A stretch of DNA of 64,000 bases, from NCBI GenBank assembly GCA_963813495.1, contig CAWEZC010000001.1, positions 62,001 to 126,000 of the forward strand, read 5' to 3'. A model generated the notes under the pieces. The model was not told the origin of the DNA, searched no databases, and worked only from the letters and a program-made list of their open reading frames with translations. The stretch comes from JACVRW01 sp963813495. GTDB lineage: Bacteria > Actinomycetota > Thermoleophilia > Solirubrobacterales > Thermoleophilaceae. This document shows, piece by piece, positions 58,517 through 64,000 of this stretch (position 1 is its first letter; every line of letters starts with the position of its first letter). Position numbers and translations under genes: made by a program.

Positions 58517-59769
58517 GCGCCCACCTCCGCGTGGATCGCCCCGGGGTGGCCCTCTTCGGTGCGTCCCTCGCCCTGTTCGGCTCCTACCAGGATCGAGATC
58601 TTGCCGAGATGCTGGTTGTCGCGCATCAGCTGATGCGCCTCGGGCACGCCTTCGAAGCCGAGCGTGCGCCACAGGACGGGCCGGATCTGCCCGGAGTCGA
58701 TGAGCTGGTTGGCCTTGGTGGCCTCGTAGGCGTTGGCGAAGTGCGAGCCGATGATCTGCTTCTGGCGCATCCACAGGTAGCGCACGTCGAAGTCGAGGTC
58801 GAAGCCCGTGGTGCCGGCGCAGATCACCACTTTGCCGAACGGCTTGACCGTGAACACCGAGGTGGGGAAGGTGGCCTTGCCCACGTGCTCGAAGACGATG
58901 TCGGGCTGGTCGCCGAGGATCTCCTTGACGCGCTTGGCAAAGGCGCGCGACACCTTGAAGCGCTCCTTCTCCTCGTCGGGGCTCTCGCCGCCCTTGCGCA
59001 TCATCCCGGCGAACTCGCTGCGATCGATGTAGTCCACCGCTCCCAGCTGCTTGACCAGCTCGCCCTTCTCGGCACTCGAGACCACCCCCACGGCCTGGGC
59101 TCCCGCGAGCCGGCAGATCTGCGTGGCGAACACGCCCAGGCCGCCGGCGGCGCCCCAGATCAGCACACGGTCGCCGGCCTGGATGTCGCACTGGGTGATC
59201 AGCATGCGGTAGGCAGTGAAGTAGACGAGGCCGTAGGAGGCGGCCTCGTCCCAGGTGAGCCCCTTGGGCTTGGGCAGCAGCTGCTGGGCCTGCACCTTCG
59301 TGAACTGGGCGAACGAGCCCCAGGTGGTCTCGTAGCCCCAGATCTTCTGGCTCGGCGCGGCGAGCGGATCGAGCCCGTGCACCTCGGGGTCCTCGTAGGA
59401 CGCCATGTTGCAGTGCAGGACGACCTCGTCGCCGGGCTTCCAGCGCGTCACCCCCGGCCCGACCTTCCAGACCACCCCGGAGGCGTCTGAGCCGCCGATG
59501 TGGTGGCCGTATTCGGGGTGATCGCCGTAGCGCATCACGGACACCGGCTGGCCCAGCGCGGCCCAGACGTTGTTGTAGTTGACGCCCGCCGCCATCACGC
59601 GCACGATCACCTCGAGGGCGCCCGGCTCGGGCACCTCGATCTCCTCGAGCTGAAAGGCGTCGCGCGGCTCGCCCAGGCGCTCCTCGCGAATCACCCAGGC
59701 GGCCATGGTCTCCGGCAGCGTGCCGGGTTTCACGTCCAGCTCTGACACCTTGCTCACATCGACGGCCAT
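58513..59769 (-). CDS. ccr: Crotonyl-CoA carboxylase/reductase
   Basis: A 418-residue NADPH-dependent MDR enzyme that reductively carboxylates crotonyl-CoA to ethylmalonyl-CoA. It shows the CO2-site residues reported for Ccr: an Asn in AAGVNYNNVWAALG (about 62-75), aromatic-Glu Y146-E147 in IWGYETTWGSFAQF, and His343 in GSHFANAYEATKANQLI. The NADPH site is LIWGAAGGLGVFATQICRLA (203-222). Length and these residues distinguish it from ordinary quinone-oxidoreductase MDRs. The initiator ATG at 59769 follows GGAGGAACTGAAACCGTC, a good ribosome site. It is the signature enzyme of the ethylmalonyl-CoA pathway. The small gene at 58187 follows. Confidence 0.92.
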   Translation of the reverse strand: MAVDVSKVSELDVKPGTLPETMAAWVIREERLGEPRDAFQLEEIEVPEPGALEVIVRVMAAGVNYNNVWAALGQPVSVMRYGDHPEYGHHIGGSDASGVVWKVGPGVTRWKPGDEVVLHCNMASYEDPEVHGLDPLAAPSQKIWGYETTWGSFAQFTKVQAQQLLPKPKGLTWDEAASYGLVYFTAYRMLITQCDIQAGDRVLIWGAAGGLGVFATQICRLAGAQAVGVVSSAEKGELVKQLGAVDYIDRSEFAGMMRKGGESPDEEKERFKVSRAFAKRVKEILGDQPDIVFEHVGKATFPTSVFTVKPFGKVVICAGTTGFDLDFDVRYLWMRQKQIIGSHFANAYEATKANQLIDSGQIRPVLWRTLGFEGVPEAHQLMRDNQHLGKISILVGAEQGEGRTEEGHPGAIHAEVGA

Positions 59770-59891
59770 GACGGTTTCAGTTCCTCCGCGGTCTGCCTAA
59801 GGGAGCCGGGAGGTTACTCGCGCGTCTGCGTTTCGTGACGCTGATGACCCCGCGCGTGCGCCGCGGCGGCGGATGCTCGGGGGGTGATGAC

Positions 59892-59942
59892 GGGGGTCCC
59901 TGACGAAACGACGAAATCCGGGACGCATCGTCAGGAACCCCC
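59892..59942. promoter_or_regulatory. Inverted repeat directly before the AbiEi/DUF559 gene
   Basis: GGGGGTCCCTGACGA (59892-59906) and TCGTCAGGAACCCCC (59928-59942) are a 15-bp inverted repeat with one mismatch and a 21-base spacer. The start codon of the next gene is at 59944, two bases after the right arm. AbiEi-type antitoxins are known to bind inverted repeats at their own promoters, so this is a likely autoregulatory operator. It could also form a long mRNA hairpin at the start. Confidence 0.6.
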
Positions 59943-59943
59943 G

Positions 59944-60882
59944 ATGGATGTCGAGCTTTCCGCCCTCGCCGACCGCCAGCACGGGGTTGTTTCCCTTCCC
60001 CAGTTGACGGAGCTCGGGCTGAGCCCGACCGCCGTTCGCAGCCGGGTGCAGGTGGGCCGCCTCCACCGAAAGCACCGTGGCGTCTACGCCGTCGGCCGCG
60101 CCCGCCTTACCCGCGAGGGTCGTTGGATGGCCGCGGTGCTCGCGTACGGGCCGAAGGCGGTCCTCTCCCACCGCTCGGCGGCAGCGCACTGGGGACTCCT
60201 CCAGGACGGCCGCGCCACCATCGACATCACGGTCCCGGTCGGGTCAATCCGCTCGCGCCCCGGGATAGCCGCTCACGTGAGCTCGAGGCTGTACGGAGCG
60301 CAAGTCTGCGTGGTCGATTCGATTCCCTCCACAACCGTGGCCCGCGTGCTGCTCGACCTGGCCGGCGAGGCCGGCGCCGAGGCGTTGAAGCGAGCCATCG
60401 GACAGGCCGAGACGAAGGGCTTGTTCCATCTGGAGGCCGTCCACAGCGTGCTCGAGCTGGCCGACGGCCGGCGCGGTGCGAGCGTGCTTCGTGGGGTGCT
60501 GGCCGAGCTTGCCGCACTCGGCCGCCCGGCCGGGCTCACGGAAAGCGAGCTGGAGGACCGTTTCGGTGCTCTGTGTCGCGCCGCTGCTCTTCCCGCGCCG
60601 GAGGCCGCGACCTGGCTGACACTGAGCGATGGCAGTTCGATAAAGGTTGACTTCCTATGGCGCCGCGAGCGCGTTGTCGTCGAGTGTGACGGCTACCGCT
60701 TCCACCGCGGGCGCGTGGCTTTCGAGCGCGACCGCCGCCGCGACGCCCAGCTGGCCTTGCTGGGAATCGAGACGCTGCGCTTCACCTGGGGGCAGGTCAC
60801 GGTCGAGCCAGAGCAAGTGGTCCGCGTGGTGGCTGCAGTGCTGGCCCGCCGCCGGGGCGACACTCGCGCGGAGGACGCGTGA
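59944..60882 (+). CDS. AbiEi-antitoxin-like winged-helix protein with DUF559 (VSR-like nuclease) domain
   Basis: A 312-residue fusion. The N-terminal ADRQHGVVSLPQLTELGLSP and VGRLHRKHRGVYAVGRARLT match the winged helix of type IV antitoxins (AbiEi-like). A central region with VLSHRSAAAHWGLL follows. The C-terminal third (SIKVDFLWRRERVVVECDGY, then HRGRVAFERDRRRDAQLALL) matches DUF559, an endonuclease-like fold of the VSR group, with Asp and Glu at the expected positions. No toxin gene lies downstream (MFS is convergent), so this is a solitary copy. ATG 59944 is chosen right after the inverted repeat; there is an in-frame upstream ATG at 59884. Confidence 0.8.
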   Translation: MDVELSALADRQHGVVSLPQLTELGLSPTAVRSRVQVGRLHRKHRGVYAVGRARLTREGRWMAAVLAYGPKAVLSHRSAAAHWGLLQDGRATIDITVPVGSIRSRPGIAAHVSSRLYGAQVCVVDSIPSTTVARVLLDLAGEAGAEALKRAIGQAETKGLFHLEAVHSVLELADGRRGASVLRGVLAELAALGRPAGLTESELEDRFGALCRAAALPAPEAATWLTLSDGSSIKVDFLWRRERVVVECDGYRFHRGRVAFERDRRRDAQLALLGIETLRFTWGQVTVEPEQVVRVVAAVLARRRGDTRAEDA

Positions 60883-60892
60883 CCGGATAGCG

Positions 60893-62455
60893 CTAGCTCT
60901 GCGCCGCCACCTCGGCCGCGGCCTCGGGCCGCCGCGCCGGGTCGGGCTGCCCCGCCCTCTTGGGCGCGATCGTGAAGAACGCGATCACCACGCCGGCGGC
61001 GGCCATGCCGGCCGACAGCCACATTCCGCTCGAGAGCGCGTGGATGAAAGCGTTCTGGGCTGCCTCGGCCACCTGCGGGCTGAAGCCGCCGCCGTTGGCA
61101 CCCGAGCCCAGGTTCTCGACTATGCGCTCGCGCGCCGCCGCGCTCACGTCGAGACCGGCGAGGTTCTTCTCGAGCTCGTTGCGCGAGAGGTACTGGAACA
61201 GCGCGCCGATCGCGGCCACCCCGAAGGTGCCGCCCACCATTCGGCTCATCGAGAGGATCCCCGAGGCCACGCCGGCCTTCTCTGGGCTGACCGAGTTCAT
61301 CGCCGCCGTCGACATGGGTGACATCACGAGCGCCATCCCAACACCCATCACGATGAACGACGGGAGGAGCAGGGCGTATCCGGTGTCGACGGCGATGCGC
61401 GTCTGCAGGAAGAGGGCTACCGCGGTGAGACTCAGGCCGCTCACCATCAGCGGCCGCGGTCCCACCCGGTCGGTGAGGCGACCCGCGAGCGGCGCCACCA
61501 GCACGATCATCAGTGTCGAGGGGAGGAAGCGCACCCCGGCCTCCACCGCCGAGTAGCCGAGGATGTTCTGCATGTAGAGCGCGATGAAGAAGAACACCGC
61601 GAGCATCGAGAACGAGATGATGAAGGCGACCAGGTTCGCGCCCACGAACGTCTTCGAGCGGAAGAAGGAAAAGTCCACCATAGGCTCGCGCACGTGCTGC
61701 TCGAGGACCACGAAGCCCAGCAGCGAGACCACGGCGAGCACGAGCAGGGTCACTACGGCCGGAGAGCCCCAGCCCCACGAGTTGCCCTCGACGAGCGCGA
61801 GCACGAGTGCGGTGAGGCCGGTCGAGAGGGCAACGATGCCCGGCAGGTCGACCCGGTGGGTGGTGCCCTCGTCGCGGGACTCGAGTGTCGCGAACAGCGT
61901 GACCGCCACGGCGCCGGCGGCCACTGGCAGGTTGAGGAAGAAGATCGCTCGCCAGGAGACGTACTCGGCGAGGGCGCCGCCTACCACCGGCCCGATGGCC
62001 AGGGCCAGCGCGGAAACGCCCGCCCAGGTGCCGATCGCCTTTCCGCGCTCCTCCGCCGGGAAGGCGTTGGTGATGATCGACAGCGTCGCCGGCATCATGA
62101 ACGCGGCTCCGATGCCCTGTATCGCGCGGCCCGCGACGAGCCAGGCCTGGTCGGGCGCCAGTCCGATCGCGGCGCTCGAGAGGGAGAAAACCACCACGCC
62201 GAACAGGAACATGCGCCGGCGGCCGAAGATGTCGCCCAGCCGCCCGCCCGTGACCAGAAGGACGGCGAAGGTGAGCGTGTAGGCGTTGACCGTCCACTCG
62301 AGGCCGGAGAGGCTGGCGCCGAGGTCGTCCTGGATGGACGGCAGCGCCACGTTCACGACGGTGTTGTCGAGCATGATCATGAACAACGCGAAGCACATCG
62401 CCGCCAGGGTCCACCAGCGACGATTGCCCTCGTTGAGGCGCATGCGATCGGTCAC
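60893..62455 (-). CDS. MFS transporter, DHA2 (14-TM drug-proton antiporter) family
   Basis: A 520-residue multidrug efflux pump with 14 predicted helices. Family signatures: FMIMLDNTVVNVALPSIQDD in TM1, GRLGDIFGRRRMFLFGVVVF (motif A) after TM2, and the antiporter motif region in TM5 (ALALAIGPVVGGALAEYVSW). It exports toxic compounds using the proton gradient. GTG 62455 overlaps the stop of the MarR gene, so the two are coupled, and the promoter before MarR would drive both. MarR probably represses this pump. Substrate unknown. Confidence 0.87.
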   Translation of the reverse strand: MTDRMRLNEGNRRWWTLAAMCFALFMIMLDNTVVNVALPSIQDDLGASLSGLEWTVNAYTLTFAVLLVTGGRLGDIFGRRRMFLFGVVVFSLSSAAIGLAPDQAWLVAGRAIQGIGAAFMMPATLSIITNAFPAEERGKAIGTWAGVSALALAIGPVVGGALAEYVSWRAIFFLNLPVAAGAVAVTLFATLESRDEGTTHRVDLPGIVALSTGLTALVLALVEGNSWGWGSPAVVTLLVLAVVSLLGFVVLEQHVREPMVDFSFFRSKTFVGANLVAFIISFSMLAVFFFIALYMQNILGYSAVEAGVRFLPSTLMIVLVAPLAGRLTDRVGPRPLMVSGLSLTAVALFLQTRIAVDTGYALLLPSFIVMGVGMALVMSPMSTAAMNSVSPEKAGVASGILSMSRMVGGTFGVAAIGALFQYLSRNELEKNLAGLDVSAAARERIVENLGSGANGGGFSPQVAEAAQNAFIHALSSGMWLSAGMAAAGVVIAFFTIAPKRAGQPDPARRPEAAAEVAAQS

Positions 62456-62907
62456 AGCTCCATCCTTCTGACGACGGGCGCGAGCGCGTCGGCCAGCGCC
62501 TTCTGCTCGGCCGGCTCGAGGTCCGCCACGAAGGTTCTGATGCCGGCCATTCGCAGCGCCAGCAGGCGCTCGGAGGTCTGCCGGCCGCGGGCCGTGACGG
62601 TCACGAGCTTGGAGCGGCGGTCACGAGGGTCCTCCTCGCGCTTGACGTCACCACGCCGGACGAGTGCATCCACGGTGCGGCTGATCGCCGGGAGGGAGAG
62701 CCCGAGCCCCTCCGAGACGGCGCCCAGCGACTGCGGGGCATCGGCGTCGTAGAGCACCTGCAGGCACTTGACCTGGGTGATCGAGAGGCCCGCCTTCTCA
62801 ATGGCCGCGAAGAGATCGCGGTGAGTGGAGGACAGTAGCCTCCCCACGAACGCACCGAGGTCGCGGGCGAGCGCTTCGGGGGCGATTTCCGATACAGATG
62901 CTTGCAC
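62452..62907 (-). CDS. MarR-family transcriptional regulator
   Basis: A 151-residue dimeric winged-helix repressor. Helical N-terminus LARDLGAFVGRLLSSTHRDL, then QVKCLQVLYDADAPQSLGAV, recognition helix SLPAISRTVDALVRRGDVKR, wing with EEDPRDRRSKLVTVTARGRQ, and a C-terminal dimer helix. GTG 62907 is chosen because a strong promoter (-35 at 62938, -10 at 62915) ends just upstream; the longer frame to TTG 62943 would place the promoter inside the coding region. The predicted transcript starts near this GTG, so translation is probably leaderless. It sits in a palindrome and probably represses itself and the MFS pump; phenolic ligands would relieve this. Confidence 0.87.
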   Translation of the reverse strand: MQASVSEIAPEALARDLGAFVGRLLSSTHRDLFAAIEKAGLSITQVKCLQVLYDADAPQSLGAVSEGLGLSLPAISRTVDALVRRGDVKREEDPRDRRSKLVTVTARGRQTSERLLALRMAGIRTFVADLEPAEQKALADALAPVVRRMEL

Positions 62908-62914
62908 GCAAGCA
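62899..62914. promoter_or_regulatory. MarR-type operator palindrome
   Basis: TGCTTGC-AC-GCAAGCA is a perfect 7-bp inverted repeat with a 2-bp centre, next to the -10 box and covering the GTG start of marR. This location would block transcription start when MarR is bound. No second copy was noticed in the window. Confidence 0.68.
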
Positions 62915-62943
62915 AGTATTGCAGGCACGCAGCGATCCGCCAA
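62915..62943 (-). promoter_or_regulatory. Housekeeping-type promoter of the marR-MFS operon
   Basis: On the minus strand TTGGCG (-35, 62938-62943), exactly 17 bases of spacer, and AATACT (-10, 62915-62920) fit a group-1 sigma promoter. The expected start site falls within the operator next to the GTG at 62907, predicting a leaderless or nearly leaderless transcript. Confidence 0.62.
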
Positions 62944-62978
62944 GGGGGTGGATCGTCACGTAGGATCGCGGCGCGAAG

Positions 62979-63478
62979 GCCACTCTGTTCGGCGTGCCCT
63001 CGTCGCACCCCACGCTCATGGTGGCCGGTCTGCACCGCGGCGCGATCCGCCTGCTGGCTTTCAGGGGATGACGGTTCCTGCCGCGACCGCTCCACGCTCG
63101 TGACCTACCTGGAGGGCGCAAAGACGGGATACCTGCCTCACTCGGCGCGCGCGTCGCGCCGCCGGTCATCAGCATGGCCTGGCGCCTCAACCGGGCCACC
63201 GACGCAGCCGTGCGCCGGGACCTCGCGGCGCTGCCCGGTCTGGCCGGCCACGTCGACCGGCTGATCGCTGACGGCGTGATCGGCGGTGAGCAACGCAACG
63301 TGGCCGACTTTCAGATAGCCACCAGCATGAGCCTGCTGCTCACGATGGAGGACGTGCGCCCGTCTTGGAGGGGCGCCCCGCCGAGGATCATGCGGATGCG
63401 GTCGTGACCGACCAGCGCGGTCACCTGCCGCGGACATTTCCCGTGGATTGGCTGCCGCCCGTCCCCGCCCGCGCCTGA
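62979..63478 (+). pseudogene. Decayed glutathione-S-transferase-family gene
   Basis: Pieces of a GST-like protein appear in order but in different frames: ATLFGVPSSHPTL (from 62979), FQGMTVPAA (near 63060), VTYLEGAKTG (near 63098), then ISMAWRLNRATDAAVRRDLA and ERNV-type IGGEQRNVADFQIATSMSLL (63166-63350), and finally LEGRPAEDHADAVVTDQRG to WLPPVPARA ending at TGA 63478. Between them lie frameshifts and a large internal loss compared with the roughly 240-residue family. It has no intact start. Sequencing error could explain one shift but not several, so it looks like a dead gene. Confidence 0.72.
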
Positions 63479-63480
63479 GA

Positions 63481-63498
63481 GCGGGCGATTTCGCCCGT
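63481..63498 (+). terminator. Hairpin after the GST pseudogene
   Basis: CGGGCG-ATTT-CGCCCG is a perfect 6-bp stem with a 4-base loop, 3 bases after the pseudogene stop, followed by TTCC. It is a plausible leftover terminator of the dead gene. Confidence 0.5.
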
Positions 63499-63537
63499 TC
63501 CGTCAGGTCGTGCCCCTACCGTGCGACTGAGAGATCA

Positions 63538-64000
63538 ATGGAAGCGGCAACCCCCCTCAGGCAGCCCCATGTGCGGGTCATCGGCGATCGTCTGGCCATA
63601 GACGGCCTGCTGGTCGACGACGAATGCGCCGTCCGGCTGGTCGGTGAGCGCGAGCAGAACGGCGAGGATCCGGCCAAGCTGGTCCGGGATGCGGTCGAGA
63701 TCGGTGCCCGCGTGCTCGACCGTGAGCAGGCGGGCGCGAACGCGGAGTTCGTCAAGACGGAGTTCGAGCGGGCCGCGACCCAGCTCAACTCGGAGTTCAC
63801 CGAGAGGGCCCGCGCCGTGGCCGAGTACATGAATCAGCAGGTCGACAAGGTCTTCGGCCCGGAGAACGGCCAGCTCGCCAAGGACCTGGAGACCCTGTTC
63901 TCGGACGGCTCCTCGGTCTCGGTGCAGAACCGCGTGCGCGAGCTCGTGGCCGAGACCATGACGCGCTCGCGCGAGGACCTGATGCGCCAGTTCTCCTCCG
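63538..64000 (+). CDS. Coiled-coil protein, unknown function (3' truncated)
   Basis: ATG 63538 opens a frame that runs through the window end (154 codons visible). The N-terminus HVRVIGDRLAIDGLLVDDEC resembles a small folded head. From about residue 40 it is rich in Glu, Arg and Ala with long helical heptads (for example RDAVEIGARVLDREQAG, FVKTEFERAATQLNSEFTE, MNQQVDKVF), as expected for a coiled coil. No signal peptide or membrane segment is visible so far. I do not recognise it. Confidence 0.65.
   Translation, partial: MEAATPLRQPHVRVIGDRLAIDGLLVDDECAVRLVGEREQNGEDPAKLVRDAVEIGARVLDREQAGANAEFVKTEFERAATQLNSEFTERARAVAEYMNQQVDKVFGPENGQLAKDLETLFSDGSSVSVQNRVRELVAETMTRSREDLMRQFSS

Overview
The window is high-GC DNA read as an actinobacterial chromosome, most likely class Thermoleophilia (Solirubrobacterales-like). 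This is an inference from gene style: very high GC with GTG and TTG starts, BTAD and LuxR-type ATPase regulators, glyoxal-oxidase-like secreted proteins, Arg-rich C-terminal tails on secreted proteins, sortase E, and F420-type and CaiB enzymes. No rRNA, tRNA, phage, insertion sequence or CRISPR array was found.

Left flank (1-11150): central carbon metabolism. It holds an acyl-CoA dehydrogenase cut by the window edge, an SCP2-like protein, a coupled acyl-CoA synthetase pair with a small ferredoxin, a class V aminotransferase with a BTAD regulator, a large LuxR-family ATPase with an apparent frameshift at its start, and a divergent malyl-CoA lyase / MaoC hydratase pair around a perfect palindrome.

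Middle (11154-41784): a Wzx/Wzy-type exopolysaccharide and cell-surface locus. It contains NDP-sugar enzymes, a flippase, glycosyltransferases, a priming sugar transferase, two O-antigen-ligase/polymerase-like proteins, a Wzz/BY-kinase, an LPXTG protein and a class E sortase. It also has two secreted copper-radical-oxidase-like (GlxA-type) proteins, one with three discoidin domains, and a secreted protein of a family I do not recognise. Two second-messenger riboswitches sit here: a c-di-AMP (ydaO-type) element before a CAP-domain protein and a c-di-GMP-I (GEMM-I) element before the unrecognised secreted protein. The surface programme may therefore be controlled by both cyclic dinucleotides.

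Right flank (41853-64000): metabolism again. It holds GTP-dependent PEP carboxykinase, a second member of the unrecognised secreted family, an aldehyde dehydrogenase, a FUSC protein with a TPP enzyme, a CaiB CoA-transferase, a luciferase-like oxidoreductase and a MobA-like enzyme. Then come ethylmalonyl-CoA mutase with its MeaB chaperone, an MBL hydrolase, a ClpS-like adaptor and crotonyl-CoA carboxylase/reductase. The end carries an AbiEi/DUF559 protein behind an inverted repeat, a MarR-MFS pair with a readable promoter/operator, a decayed glutathione-transferase gene and a truncated coiled-coil gene.

Together, ccr, ecm, the mcd candidate, the MaoC hydratase and mcl make up much of the ethylmalonyl-CoA pathway for C2 (acetate) assimilation, with PEPCK as the exit to gluconeogenesis. 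These genes sit on both sides of the polysaccharide locus, as if that locus separated an older cluster.
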